Source: Phycisphaerae bacterium (GTDB taxonomy: Bacteria; Planctomycetota; Phycisphaerae; UBA1845; JAFGLZ01). Taken from it: 39,922 nt of DNA. The notes below the pieces were generated by a model that saw nothing but the letters and a program-made list of their open reading frames with translations, was not told the DNA's origin and made no database searches. The stretch is taken from positions 1 through 39,922 of the forward strand of contig JAFGLZ010000217.1 of NCBI GenBank assembly GCA_016927755.1, written 5' to 3'. The position numbers and the translations under genes are program-made. Position 1 is the first letter of the stretch. Each line of letters opens with the position of its first letter. Shown one piece after another: positions 1 to 8,688 of this stretch.

Positions 1-876
1 GATCTCGTCGGAGAACGAACGGACGATCTCGCGCAGCTTCTTGACTTTGTCATACTTGTCGTCGGGGTTATAGGCGTAGGCGTAGGGGTGGTAGGCGATC
101 TCGTTGACCAACGAGAGCTTGCCTTGGTCGCGTAGCCACGTGAGCACGTCCCGGACGAAGACGACGTCGAAGGCCCCGCCGGCAGCGAAGATGAGCCTGG
201 CCTTGGGTTGGCATCGGCGGACCAGTTCGGCGGTTCGCGCGGCGAACTTGGCGTACTGCATGGTGCCCTTGCCGCCGTCGGCGTGCGGCTCGTTCCAGAG
301 CTCCCACTCGTCGACGTACTTCTTGTATCGATTCACAAAGGCCTCCACGAAGGCATCCCATGCCTTGAGGGCCTCGGGTGAGGAGGGGAGTCCGGGGAGT
401 CCTCCGCCCAGGCCGGTGCTGCCGCCGCCAGGATAGATCGGGTTGCCGTAGCACAGGCAGACCCAGGGCTCGACCCCTTGGTCGACCATGTCGGGGATGA
501 TTTCGTCGAGCCAGGCCCAGTCGTACTTGCCCTTCTGCTTTTCGGTCTTTGCCCAGCCGGACTGGATGCGGGCTTTCTTGACCCCGAGTGGGCCGAGGTA
601 CTGCCGCCAGTTCTTGTAGACCGTGTAGTCGCGATCCATCGTCTCGGCGCCGACCGACCAGTTGGATGCCTTGATGTCGCGGGCGTGGCGGGGGGCGATC
701 TTGCCCAGATACGTGAATCCCTCGCCGGGTGTGACGGTGAGCTGCGACGCTGCCGGTGAGTCGGCCGCTTCTGCAGCGCGACACGCTGGACCGGGCAGGC
801 CCGCCATGACCGCATGGAGGCCGCAGCAACATGCGAGCGGTCGCACAATGTTTCGCAAACGCTCAGCAGTAGTCAT
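1..876 (-). CDS. Secreted clan GH-A glycoside hydrolase (GH39-like), 3' end cut by window edge
   Basis: Reading leftward from an ATG at 876, 292 codons run open to the window edge, so the C-terminus is missing. The N-terminus (about residues 1-37) has a hydrophobic stretch ending in an alanine-rich AEA-type cleavage region, so secretion is likely. The motif WELWNEP at about 191-197 carries the acid/base Glu typical of clan GH-A TIM barrels, preceded by the G-x-YDWAWLD pattern near 116-124 seen in GH39-like and GH5-like enzymes. The SD GAGGAG lies just upstream and overlaps the stop codon of the preceding fragment gene, which implies translational coupling. It is the last visible gene of the lyase operon and probably trims oligosaccharides outside the cytoplasm. 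The exact GH family is uncertain because the nucleophile region lies outside the window. Confidence 0.8.
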   Translation of the reverse strand, partial: MTTAERLRNIVRPLACCCGLHAVMAGLPGPACRAAEAADSPAASQLTVTPGEGFTYLGKIAPRHARDIKASNWSVGAETMDRDYTVYKNWRQYLGPLGVKKARIQSGWAKTEKQKGKYDWAWLDEIIPDMVDQGVEPWVCLCYGNPIYPGGGSTGLGGGLPGLPSSPEALKAWDAFVEAFVNRYKKYVDEWELWNEPHADGGKGTMQYAKFAARTAELVRRCQPKARLIFAAGGAFDVVFVRDVLTWLRDQGKLSLVNEIAYHPYAYAYNPDDKYDKVKKLREIVRSFSDEI

Positions 877-879
877 AGC

Positions 880-1278
880 TCACTCTCCTCGTTTCAAATG
901 CTTCACTCTGAGCAGGGCATTGTCGGTTAGGCTGATGTCTCGACATGTATCGCCTTGCAGTTGCAGGAACGTCTCGACGCAAAGCGTCACATTGCTCTTG
1001 AGGCGGATCGTGCCCGAGAGGAACGTGCCGCCCTGCAGACGAACCTTTCCGCCGTTGGCCTCGGCGCACGCATCGACGGCCTTTTGAATGGGTCTCGTGT
1101 CAAGCGTCGCGCCGTCGCCAACCGCGCCGAAGTCACGCACATCGTAGATGCCGCCGGAAGACGACGGCTCGGCGCCGGCTTGACTACTGATCAGGCCGGT
1201 CAGTACTGCCAGCAGGCCGCCCATGATGCGTCGGCATCGTACAGCCAATCGCCGTGACGTGGCTTCGTGCGGACTCAT
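880..1278 (-). CDS. Truncated pectin-lyase-fold protein (N-terminal part of a GH28-like enzyme)
   Basis: This 132-residue frame has a signal-peptide-like N-terminus (about 1-36) followed by the classic start of a right-handed beta-helix hydrolase: YDVRDFGAVGDG (about 45-56), the ALDTRPIQKAVDAC-type helix, a GGKVRLQGGTFLSGTI strand and a KSNVTL strand. GH28 polygalacturonases and related proteins usually run to 400 residues or more, and all catalytic Asp positions lie beyond the point where this frame stops. The stop codon sits inside the ribosome-binding region of the next gene. Its ATG overlaps the stop of the toroid gene (ATGA). Either it is a decayed gene retained as a coupling cistron, or it is a deliberate stand-alone cap module. 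The family assignment is good; activity is unlikely. Confidence 0.75.
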   Translation of the reverse strand: MSPHEATSRRLAVRCRRIMGGLLAVLTGLISSQAGAEPSSSGGIYDVRDFGAVGDGATLDTRPIQKAVDACAEANGGKVRLQGGTFLSGTIRLKSNVTLCVETFLQLQGDTCRDISLTDNALLRVKHLKRGE

Positions 1279-2441
1279 GCAGGCTCCAAGGAGAAAGCGT
1301 TACATTCGTGCAGCGACATGGGATTGAGCCGATAGGGCCCCTCATAGCCCGTATCACGCAACAAGCGCGCAATCAGCGCGATCGACAAGGGATAAAACCA
1401 TGAGCCGAGCATGATATGCGTTCGGGCGGGGTCGTCGTCTCGATACTCGGCGGTCACGCGCGGCTCGCCGGCTCTCCAGATCCAGTGGGGGCGCGACTTC
1501 CATTGCTCGGGGCGACTGTCACGGCGGTGCAGGAGCCAGCCGCAGCCGTCGGGCGATTCGTGCATCAAGGCGTGCTCGAGGTAACGGCGCGCCGCCTTGC
1601 TGAGATCGTCGCGACGATATTCGGTCAGCTCGCCCAGATTCGCCATCATGTAAGCGCCGTCGAAGTCGGGACAGTCCGAGCCGCCTGGCCAGAAGGAACC
1701 GTCGTCCAACTGGCATGCCAGCGTCGAATCGAGATTGCGTTCGGCCGCCCGCAACGGCCAGCCCTGCGCGAAGTAGATCGGCGTGAGGTGAATCGTACCG
1801 AACAGCCCGTTGGGCAGGCCGGCTCCGAACTGCGTGCCCCAGAAGCCCGTGCGTTCGTCGAGCAGCTCCTCCAAGGCCGGCAGCATCCCCTGCTCCATGA
1901 CCGCATCGACCCCGGGGGCGTCGAACCAATCGCGAACGGCCATCAAGGCGGTCGCACAAGCGAGCACCTGATTGCCGGCCGCCCAGGGATTGGCCCAGTC
2001 GTATTTCTTGACCCAACGATACAGCGCCCGGGCATCGAGAAGCGGTTCGATGAATCGCAGAGGATACCGTGGCGGTCGATCGAGAATTCGCAGCGCCCAA
2101 AGGTGGCCGCGCGTGTAATGCCAATGAGGCTCGACCGAATCGATGGTTGAATCGGTGCGGTTCCGTTGCGGTGCGGCGCGAAACAGGCCGTCTTCCGATT
2201 GATGAGCACAGATATACCCGGCCCAGCCGTCACGCTCCTGCTCCGAAAGCGAACCCAAGCCGCCGAACATGTCGAGGACATGCAGGGCATGGTAGGAACC
2301 GTAGAAGCTCTCGCCGCCGCCGGGTTCCTTGCGATACCGCCAGGGCGCCTCGCCAAGCTTCATCGCCTCGACGAACCGCAATGCGCTCGCCTTCACTCGG
2401 TCGTATCCCGGCATGGCTGTATCAAACAAAGGGAGGGTCAT
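1275..2441 (-). CDS. Alpha/alpha-toroid (terpenoid-cyclase-like fold) protein in polysaccharide lyase operon
   Basis: The predicted product is 388 residues. I place the start at the ATG at 2441 (MTLPLFDTAMPG) because it overlaps the stop of the lyase gene by ATGA; a longer in-frame extension to 2504 would run deep into that gene. The protein has repeated helix pairs with GxF/GxW turns (GYICAHQSEDGLF, LACQLDDGSFWPGG), typical of prenyltransferase/terpene-cyclase-like alpha-alpha toroids, which in carbohydrate clusters often turn out to be glycosidases or lyases. I see no signal peptide. I cannot name a catalytic residue or family. Its fixed place between a uronate lyase and a beta-helix fragment suggests a role on oligosaccharides of the same polymer. 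Confidence 0.65.
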   Translation of the reverse strand: MTLPLFDTAMPGYDRVKASALRFVEAMKLGEAPWRYRKEPGGGESFYGSYHALHVLDMFGGLGSLSEQERDGWAGYICAHQSEDGLFRAAPQRNRTDSTIDSVEPHWHYTRGHLWALRILDRPPRYPLRFIEPLLDARALYRWVKKYDWANPWAAGNQVLACATALMAVRDWFDAPGVDAVMEQGMLPALEELLDERTGFWGTQFGAGLPNGLFGTIHLTPIYFAQGWPLRAAERNLDSTLACQLDDGSFWPGGSDCPDFDGAYMMANLGELTEYRRDDLSKAARRYLEHALMHESPDGCGWLLHRRDSRPEQWKSRPHWIWRAGEPRVTAEYRDDDPARTHIMLGSWFYPLSIALIARLLRDTGYEGPYRLNPMSLHECNAFSLEPA

Positions 2442-4534
2442 GATCGCGATATCCCTCCGTCCCTCATGAGTGTGAGCTCGCCTGACTGTTCGATCAAACG
2501 CCACGACAGGCCGGCGGCGTCACCGTGGAGAACGAGGTCTAACGGTTCCTCACGGGCAACCGTCAGACGCCATCGCTGATTACCATCAGCGAGGCCGTAG
2601 GTCGTGTCAGTGTGGTCGGTGGTCCAACGGTGGATCAGTCCGTAGTCATCGACTGCCAGCAGGTGCAGGGCGAGCCTCGACGGCCGCGGCCGCGGCTCTA
2701 TCCATCGATAGAGCATTCCGCTGCCGGAATGCCCTTCACCGAGCTGGTTCGGCTCGGGATGGTAGGCGTCGTGCATGACGGCGTGGACCGGACCGTTGAA
2801 TCGGCCGTCCGACGCGTGTGTGATCGTCAAACCCGCGAGGCCACGCCGCATGGTGAGCGTGCGTCCACCGCTGACTTCGAATTCGGAAGCGCCGTCGCGG
2901 TTGTTCAAGAGCCAGCTCCAGACGGTGCGCACGGGCCGGGAGGCGCGAATCCGGTCGATGACGAACAACGCGTGGGCGCCGGCTTGGATCCACACGCGAG
3001 TGAATTCCTGGATGGGATCGCCGTAAAGCGCCCCGGCCTCCGAGGCGACGGCCGTTACCTCGCCGACTCGTTCGATCAACAGGAGCCGTCCTCGCGGCGC
3101 GACCGGTTCGCTGACCTGCCCGTCGGCAATCTGACGTCGAGACGCTACGTTTGACTGCTCCAGCAGACGCGATTTGGCCAGATCCTCCTGCAGGCCCAAC
3201 GGGTCTTGCTCCAGCAGGAAGGCGCATGTGTTGTGCGTCTGGGTCGAGCTCTCCAGTCCATGGATCAGGTTTCGATAGCAGCTATGCCCCGGATCGACGA
3301 GGAGGCGCTGGTTGTTGTGCACGAGCATGAAGCTGTTCAAGTCGCCATGCAGATGCCCGGGGCCGTACAACGGCTGAGTGCCCCCTTGAACGGCAAGCAC
3401 CGTCTGGCCCTCCCATCGGTCGCGAACGAAGACGTTTCCATTGGAGTATGCCTTCACGACCGGCAAGCCCGCCTCCGCGGGTGAGACAGGAGCGGCGCTC
3501 CGCGCGAGGAAGCGCAGCGTCAGGAACCCCCAGTCGTTTCGAAGCCCGAACGTGGCCAGGTTGTGCGGCGATTGGGCCGGCACGGGGGCGTGGTAGGCGT
3601 CAAAGAGCCAGCGGGCCAGACCAGCCTCCGTCGGCATCGATTCGCGACATCGGCAGGCCACCTGGAGGAGCACGTCACCGGACGGGCGGAACGTTGCGGC
3701 CGAGTCGTTGAAGTTCACCGCGCGGGCTCGCGGCTCGGCGCCCCATCCGTCGAGGGGGCGGGCATACAGCATGCTCTGGGCGAACCACGGCATCAGCCTG
3801 GCCAGCATCTCCGGTCCGGCGGGTTTCAACTCCGGCGTCGCGCCGGTGATCGATTCGTAGGAGATCATCAATGCCAGGGCGAGGTAGTTCGCATACTGGA
3901 GCGACTCGGCGTAGCTGCCATCGGGTTGGTAAGCCTGGGCGCCGATCAACGTTTCCCGGGTGGCGACTTCGAGCGATTGCCTGTCACCCGTCACGGCTGC
4001 CGCTGCCGCAATGCCGGCCACAAGCACGGATCGCCAGTTGGCCAGGTGGGTGTTGCGGTCGAGCCATCGCCGGCAGAGGACGAGGCCCTTGGCGGTCAAT
4101 GCCTGGAGGATCTCGTCTCGCTCGCCCTGCGAGAAGACTTCAGGCGCCAAGTCGATCGCGGCCGACAGGCCCCAGCACAGGTGGGCGGTTTCCAGGTGGC
4201 CGATCGCGGGTTGCGTAGCATGGTCGCGGTACCACGGTCCGACCCAGTCGGATTCCGGTCGCCGTGCGATCGACAGCGTGACATCCCGGAGCCAAGCGGC
4301 CAAGACCTCGGCAGGCTGTAACGCGTAGGCCATGGCCGCATCGGAGAGATACTCCGCCGCCGGATACCACCACTCCGCATCCTCCCCGCGCTCAAACAGT
4401 CCCGGAGACGACGCCCGACGCGCGGTCCGCGACATCAGCGAGGTCCAGAAGCGATTCACGACCGGGTCGCCGTTCCGCCTCGCCTCAACAATCGCCCGGC
4501 GGTCTTCTTCGCTCAGGTAAACACTCATGACCAT
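2438..4534 (-). CDS. Heparinase II/III-family polysaccharide lyase
   Basis: This 698-residue protein has the two-part layout of heparinase II/III-type lyases (PL12/15/17/21 relatives): an alpha/alpha toroid from about 50 to 345 and a beta-sandwich from about 360 onward. Visible hallmarks are NWRSV at about 166-170, DGSYAESLQYANY at about 205-217 (a Tyr-rich active-site helix), HLHGDLNSF at about 394-402, LLVDPG at 411-416 and HNT at 434-436. Family members cleave uronic-acid-containing polymers or oligomers such as alginate, heparin or hyaluronan by beta-elimination. There is no clear signal peptide, so it may act on imported oligomers. An alternative ATG lies at 4528, and neither start has a strong SD. 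It lies 129 bp downstream of the RraA-like gene on the same strand, so it may share the upstream promoter. The substrate cannot be told from sequence. Confidence 0.85.
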   Translation of the reverse strand: MVMSVYLSEEDRRAIVEARRNGDPVVNRFWTSLMSRTARRASSPGLFERGEDAEWWYPAAEYLSDAAMAYALQPAEVLAAWLRDVTLSIARRPESDWVGPWYRDHATQPAIGHLETAHLCWGLSAAIDLAPEVFSQGERDEILQALTAKGLVLCRRWLDRNTHLANWRSVLVAGIAAAAAVTGDRQSLEVATRETLIGAQAYQPDGSYAESLQYANYLALALMISYESITGATPELKPAGPEMLARLMPWFAQSMLYARPLDGWGAEPRARAVNFNDSAATFRPSGDVLLQVACRCRESMPTEAGLARWLFDAYHAPVPAQSPHNLATFGLRNDWGFLTLRFLARSAAPVSPAEAGLPVVKAYSNGNVFVRDRWEGQTVLAVQGGTQPLYGPGHLHGDLNSFMLVHNNQRLLVDPGHSCYRNLIHGLESSTQTHNTCAFLLEQDPLGLQEDLAKSRLLEQSNVASRRQIADGQVSEPVAPRGRLLLIERVGEVTAVASEAGALYGDPIQEFTRVWIQAGAHALFVIDRIRASRPVRTVWSWLLNNRDGASEFEVSGGRTLTMRRGLAGLTITHASDGRFNGPVHAVMHDAYHPEPNQLGEGHSGSGMLYRWIEPRPRPSRLALHLLAVDDYGLIHRWTTDHTDTTYGLADGNQRWRLTVAREEPLDLVLHGDAAGLSWRLIEQSGELTLMRDGGISRS

Positions 4535-4663
4535 TCACAACCACAATGAGAGGCGCCCAAGAATCCTGACCCCGAACCACTCCGAGGACGCTTGATACGA
4601 CGTCAAAGTCTCCCAAGGCGATTCATTGACTCACTCGCGAAACGAATGGCGCCGTCAGCGGCT

Positions 4664-5356
4664 CTAGAAGTATCCCCCCCTTGCGACCACGTCCGTCGGC
4701 TTCATCCCGCTTTGCACCCACTCCTTGATCTCGACTTCCTTTTTAGCGATTTGTTCGGCTGCCAGGAGAACGTCATAGGTGATCTCGGCGGGGACGGCCA
4801 CGACGCCGTCGATGTCGCCGAAGATCCAGTCGCCCGGGCGGACGATCACCTCGCCCATGAGGATCGGCTTCTGGTAGTGGTGCATCCGAAACCGGCCCAG
4901 CATGCCCGTGCCGCATCGATACTGATGGAAGACCGGGAACTCCTGTCCGAGGATCGCCGCCGTATCGCGTATTCCGCTAACGATCGCGCCGCGGCATCCG
5001 GCTCGCGCCGCGGCCATCGTCATGACCTCGCCCCATTGGGCCGTGACACGATCGCCCGTGCAATCCCAGACGACGACCGAATCCTCATACAACGATTCGA
5101 GCATTCGGGCGCGCATCTCGAACTCGCCGTCGGTGGTGACGTCCGGTCCGCCTTTGACGGTGAAGGCCAAGCCCGCCATCTTCATATCATCGCGCAGCGG
5201 GGAGTACTCGGCCGGCAGCGCGCTGGCGTGCATCTTGTACTTGAAGCGAAGCACGTCGTTTACGGCCCCCGTGAACAGCTTCAAGTACCGCCGGCGCATC
5301 TCAGAGATATCGATCGGCGGTGCCGCGGGCGCGTTGTCGTTGACGTTCTGGCTCAT
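4664..5356 (-). CDS. RraA-like / HMG-CHA aldolase family protein
   Basis: The product is about 230 residues from the ATG at 5356; a TTG two codons earlier is a less likely start. The family signature is clear: a GEVMTMAAARAGCRGAIV stretch followed by SGIRD, then PGDWIFGDIDGVVAVP. RraA-fold proteins include class II pyruvate aldolases for 4-hydroxy-4-methyl-2-oxoglutarate-type acids, as well as the RNase E regulator RraA. In this operon, next to a dehydrogenase, a transporter and a uronate lyase, a retro-aldol or decarboxylating step on a 2-keto-3-deoxy sugar acid is the more sensible job; that is inference. The gene starts seven bases after the SDR stop codon. Confidence 0.85.
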   Translation of the reverse strand: MSQNVNDNAPAAPPIDISEMRRRYLKLFTGAVNDVLRFKYKMHASALPAEYSPLRDDMKMAGLAFTVKGGPDVTTDGEFEMRARMLESLYEDSVVVWDCTGDRVTAQWGEVMTMAAARAGCRGAIVSGIRDTAAILGQEFPVFHQYRCGTGMLGRFRMHHYQKPILMGEVIVRPGDWIFGDIDGVVAVPAEITYDVLLAAEQIAKKEVEIKEWVQSGMKPTDVVARGGYF

Positions 5357-5362
5357 GGGCAA

Positions 5363-6076
5363 TCACTTCTTGAAGAATGCGATATTGTCGAAGTTGATCT
5401 CTCGGATCAACACGTGCTCGGGCTGGGACAGGACGAACAGGATCACGTCGGCGACCTCTTCGGCCTTGAGGAACTTCTCGCGAGGCACGGGGCGGTCGCC
5501 CCAGTAATCCGTGTCGACCGGCCCGGGGTTCAGATCCGTCACCTTGATGCCCTCGGCCAGCACCTGATCGGCAAGGCCGCTGCTTAGACCCCGCGCGCCG
5601 AACTTCGAGGCACAGTAGACCGGCGCCACGGGGTTCGTCCGCAATCCAGCCATGGAGATCACCGTGAGGATGTGACCTGACTTGCGGGGTCGCATGATCT
5701 TGAGCGCCTCGCGGGCGCAGAGGAACACGCCTTTCACGTTGGTGTCGAACATGCGCTCGAACTTGTCGAGCGGCGCCTCGGACAGATCGGTTGTCGGCTC
5801 GCCGATCCCCGCGTTGTTCAATAGCACGTCGATGCCGCCGAACCGCTCGACGCACGCGGAGAACGCCGCCTGAACGTCCGGTTCGTTCCGCACGTCTCCA
5901 CAGGAGACACCCAGTCGATCCGACGCAGCCTCCCGCTCGAGGCGGTCGAGCTTGGCTTGTGTCCGGCTCATTCCGAAGACCTTCGCGCCGGCCGCCAGCA
6001 GCTTCAGCGTCGTCGCCCGGCCGATTCCGCTGCCGACGCCGGTGATGAAGATGATCTTGTCCTCGATGTTACTCAT
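5363..6076 (-). CDS. Short-chain dehydrogenase/reductase (SDR)
   Basis: From the ATG at 6076 (MSNIEDKIIFITG) the protein has 237 residues, the normal size for a classical SDR. It shows the TGxxxGIG cofactor loop (ITGVGSGIG, about 10-18), NNAG, the Ser of VISMAG and the YxxxK pair in VYCASK, so the catalytic Ser-Tyr-Lys set is present. The ATG overlaps the stop of the transporter gene by ATGA, which also argues against the longer in-frame start inside that gene. In uronate catabolism SDRs reduce the unsaturated monomer (DEH reductase) or interconvert keto-sugar acids. That role is inferred from the neighbours, not from substrate residues. Confidence 0.9.
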   Translation of the reverse strand: MSNIEDKIIFITGVGSGIGRATTLKLLAAGAKVFGMSRTQAKLDRLEREAASDRLGVSCGDVRNEPDVQAAFSACVERFGGIDVLLNNAGIGEPTTDLSEAPLDKFERMFDTNVKGVFLCAREALKIMRPRKSGHILTVISMAGLRTNPVAPVYCASKFGARGLSSGLADQVLAEGIKVTDLNPGPVDTDYWGDRPVPREKFLKAEEVADVILFVLSQPEHVLIREINFDNIAFFKK

Positions 6077-7812
6077 GAAATTGTCCCTCTTTTCCGGTTC
6101 AGGTGATGCATGAGAATGCATGTCGCGGCCCCGGCCGTTGCACACGCGCTACCGGCCATCACACCGATCATGCCACTGGATTCGGTGACGGCAACGAGGC
6201 TCACGCCCACATAGAGGAGACCCACGACCAGGAACACGCCGCCGAAGAGCATCGCCAGGCGGGTCCGCACCAGCGGATCGACCGAAGGAATGCTCGCCGG
6301 GTCGATCGGTGTCCGAAGTCTCTGAAGGAATCGATCGACAAGCTCCTGCCTGGCCGGGGATGTACGACTCAGCCGGCCCGCGACGCAGAAGATCATCACG
6401 CTGACGACGATCGTTGTCAGGGTGGCGACTTCCCAACTCGGAGGAGTGAGCGCATCAAGTGCCGAATCACTCCCTAGGAACGAAAGGCTCACCAGCCATT
6501 CCCGAATCGGCTGCCAGAAGTTGAGGACGAGGGCCAGTGCGGCACCGCCGCTGACGGTAAGGATCAGCGACAGCGAGGTGGGTCGGCGCAGCAGGAGGCC
6601 GAGCAAGAGCGGGATCGCCAAAGGGATTGCCAGAATGCTCGTGAACAGCTTATTGGCCTCAAAGGCCCCGCCCATGCCGCCCACGAGCATTGCCCCGAAC
6701 GTGATTGCCAGGCCGATGAGCACGGTGAAGACGCGCCCGGCCCAAAGGAGATGGCTCTCGCTCGCCTCGGGCCTGAGCGTTCTCTTGTAGATGTCGTTGG
6801 TGATCACGCCAGCCATGACATTGTATTCCGAGTTGAGAGACGACATCGTCGCCGAGAACATGGCGGCCAGCATCATGCCCAGCAGTCCCGACGGCAACAG
6901 TTTCGCCGAAATCGCCACGTAGGCCATCTCGTGGTCGGGCAGGTCGGGCAGCACCACGCGTGCGGCCAGTGGCGGCACCACGAACAGAATCGGCGTGACA
7001 AGGAATAGAAACCCGCTCAGCCAGGCCACTCGTCTGGCCGCTCGCTCGTCGCGGACGCAATACAGCCGCTGGATGAAGGCCCAGTTCGCGTTGTACTTGA
7101 CCACGATCATCGCGTAATACGCGAGCAGCCATAACGGGGCGCCCTTGGGTCCATTCAGAAATCCGAGGTGCTCCGGCACGACGTCCGCAACCCCGGAAAT
7201 CCCGCCTGCCGCGCTGACGGACAGTGGAAACAGGATCAGGCTCGACAACAGCAGCACGACGAACTGGATCGTGTCGAGCACCGTGACCGCCCAGAGTCCG
7301 CCGATGACCGTGTAGAAGGTGATGATCAGCCCGGAGACGAGAATCGTCGTGTTCACGTTCCAGGGGGTGACCGCCGCCAGGAACAGGCCGATCGCGTACA
7401 TCCGCACGACGTTGTCCAGCACCCGCATGACCAGCCCGGCCCAGGAGAAGAACTGCCGGGCGCCTCGGCCGAAGCGGACTTCCAGGTATTCGACGGGGGT
7501 CGTCAGTTCGGCCCGCCGCCATCGATCGGCGAAGACCCTTGCCGCCAGCACGCAGGGCGGCACCGTGCACCAGATCACGGTCAGCGCGACCAGTCCGTGC
7601 TCGTAGGCGAGCCCCGCATAGGCGACGAAAACGAACGTGCTGAACATGGACATGTAGTTGCTGATGCCGGCCACCGGCCAGGGGATCACCCCGCCGCCCT
7701 TGAAGTAGCCGGCCATGTCCTTGACGAACCATCCGAAGAACATCCCCACCCCGGCCATGAGGGCCAGGTAGATCAGGAACACCAGGTAATCTAGGGGCTG
7801 GACGGTTTCCAT
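6073..7812 (-). CDS. Sodium:solute symporter (SSS family)
   Basis: This 579-residue polytopic membrane protein starts METVQPLDYLVFLIYL and contains around 13-14 hydrophobic segments. The SSS signature is seen in the N-terminal YFKGGG/ISNYMSMFSTF region, in the helix with GLWAVTVLDTIQFVVLL, and in SATMSSLNSEYNVMAG, the typical sodium-site helix of this family. SSS members carry sugars, uronates and organic acids into the cell; some alginate and pectin clusters use them for unsaturated monomers. It is the first gene of the leftward operon and lies 84 bp from the divergent regulator, directly behind a good promoter. The C-terminal part (about 490 on) holds two more helices after a charged linker. 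Confidence 0.92.
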   Translation of the reverse strand: METVQPLDYLVFLIYLALMAGVGMFFGWFVKDMAGYFKGGGVIPWPVAGISNYMSMFSTFVFVAYAGLAYEHGLVALTVIWCTVPPCVLAARVFADRWRRAELTTPVEYLEVRFGRGARQFFSWAGLVMRVLDNVVRMYAIGLFLAAVTPWNVNTTILVSGLIITFYTVIGGLWAVTVLDTIQFVVLLLSSLILFPLSVSAAGGISGVADVVPEHLGFLNGPKGAPLWLLAYYAMIVVKYNANWAFIQRLYCVRDERAARRVAWLSGFLFLVTPILFVVPPLAARVVLPDLPDHEMAYVAISAKLLPSGLLGMMLAAMFSATMSSLNSEYNVMAGVITNDIYKRTLRPEASESHLLWAGRVFTVLIGLAITFGAMLVGGMGGAFEANKLFTSILAIPLAIPLLLGLLLRRPTSLSLILTVSGGAALALVLNFWQPIREWLVSLSFLGSDSALDALTPPSWEVATLTTIVVSVMIFCVAGRLSRTSPARQELVDRFLQRLRTPIDPASIPSVDPLVRTRLAMLFGGVFLVVGLLYVGVSLVAVTESSGMIGVMAGSACATAGAATCILMHHLNRKRGTIS

Positions 7813-7829
7813 GTTTTACATTATAAAAC
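7813..7829. promoter_or_regulatory. Palindrome GTTTTA-N5-TAAAAC, possible operator
   Basis: A perfect 6-bp inverted repeat with a 5-nt spacer ends one base before the transporter ATG, in an otherwise GC-rich region. It lies within the expected leader of the operon transcript. IclR-family regulators bind AT-rich palindromes of about this size, and the regulator gene is divergent, so it is a candidate binding site. Read leftward it also contains TATAAT, but a start there would make the mRNA leaderless. Confidence 0.4.
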
Positions 7830-7845
7830 TCAATATCTACAATGG

Positions 7846-7880
7846 TGACGTCAGTATAGCGTCTCGAAGCATCGTGTCAA
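7846..7880 (-). promoter_or_regulatory. Sigma70-type promoter of the uronate operon
   Basis: On the minus strand TTGACA (7880-7875) is followed after 16 bp by TATACT (7858-7853). A perfect 8-bp palindrome TGACGTCA begins at the downstream edge of the -10 box (7846-7853), where a repressor would block RNA polymerase. The start of transcription should fall near 7846, leaving a leader of about 35 nt before the transporter ATG. Confidence 0.6.
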
Positions 7881-7896
7881 CGCGTGGAGCGTCTTC

Positions 7897-8688
7897 ATGA
7901 TCCAAGTCATTCATCGTGGGCTCGATATCCTCGAACTGCTGGCCAGCCAGCCCGAACGGGTATTTCCCTTGGGAGAGATCGCGCAAGTGCTCGACCTGCA
8001 CCGCGCCACCTGCAGCAACATTCTCAAGACCCTCTCGCAACGCGGCTACGTGGAGCGGCTTCCCTCCCGTGGCGGCTATCGGCTCGGAAGCCTCTCTTCG
8101 CCCTGGCAGGGACTGGCCGAACACGACCACGAACTCTCCGTGGCCGCTCGGCCCGTGCTACAGTCACTTTCCCAAACGCTGAACGAGACGAGCCTCATCG
8201 GCGTGATCCGGGGAGGCAAGCGCGTGATGCTTGAATGTGCCGCCGGCGACCGCGACCTCCAAGTGCGCAGCCGCCGGTTCCGGAACGTCTACGAGACGGC
8301 GTCCGGCCGGCTTCTTCTGGCGTATCTTCCTGACGAGCAGCGGAACGCATTCGTCGAGCGCGTCGGATTGCCTGATGCGCGCGTGTGGCGCGAGATACGA
8401 TCGGCCAAGGATCTCAACGACGCCCTCGCCGCCGTTCGCCGCCGGAAACTGGCCCGAAGTGATTCGCCCGAACACGTGGTCGGGCTGGCCGTGCCCGTCT
8501 GGCGAGAAGATCAGGTTGTCGCCAGCATCAGCGTTTATCTACCGGAAGTCCGCTTGGCGCCCCGACGTCGCAACGAGATCGTTTCCGCTCTCCGGGGGGC
8601 CGGTGCTGAGATCTCTCGACGACTGGCCTCGAAACCCGACCTTGCCAAAGACACATCCCGGGAGCGTTGGTCCGGCCCACAACGGTGA
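7897..8688 (+). CDS. IclR-family transcriptional regulator
   Basis: The 263-residue protein has an N-terminal winged helix (about 1-63) with LGEIAQVLDLHRATCSNILKTL-type recognition helix and the GGYRLG wing, then an effector-binding GAF-like domain. The effector half shows YETASGRLLLAYL and VVGLAVPVW, standard IclR landmarks. GGAG lies about 8 nt before the ATG. It faces the transporter operon across a short shared promoter region, the usual layout for a local pathway regulator; members such as KdgR control uronate and pectin use. Its own promoter would overlap the operon promoter, so autoregulation is likely. The effector is probably a keto-deoxy sugar acid, by analogy only. Confidence 0.9.
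   Translation: MIQVIHRGLDILELLASQPERVFPLGEIAQVLDLHRATCSNILKTLSQRGYVERLPSRGGYRLGSLSSPWQGLAEHDHELSVAARPVLQSLSQTLNETSLIGVIRGGKRVMLECAAGDRDLQVRSRRFRNVYETASGRLLLAYLPDEQRNAFVERVGLPDARVWREIRSAKDLNDALAAVRRRKLARSDSPEHVVGLAVPVWREDQVVASISVYLPEVRLAPRRRNEIVSALRGAGAEISRRLASKPDLAKDTSRERWSGPQR

Noticed and set aside
7818..7830. TATAAT on the minus strand next to the transporter ATG as a -10 box
   Set aside because: It would make the mRNA leaderless, while a better-spaced TTGACA/TATACT pair lies upstream.
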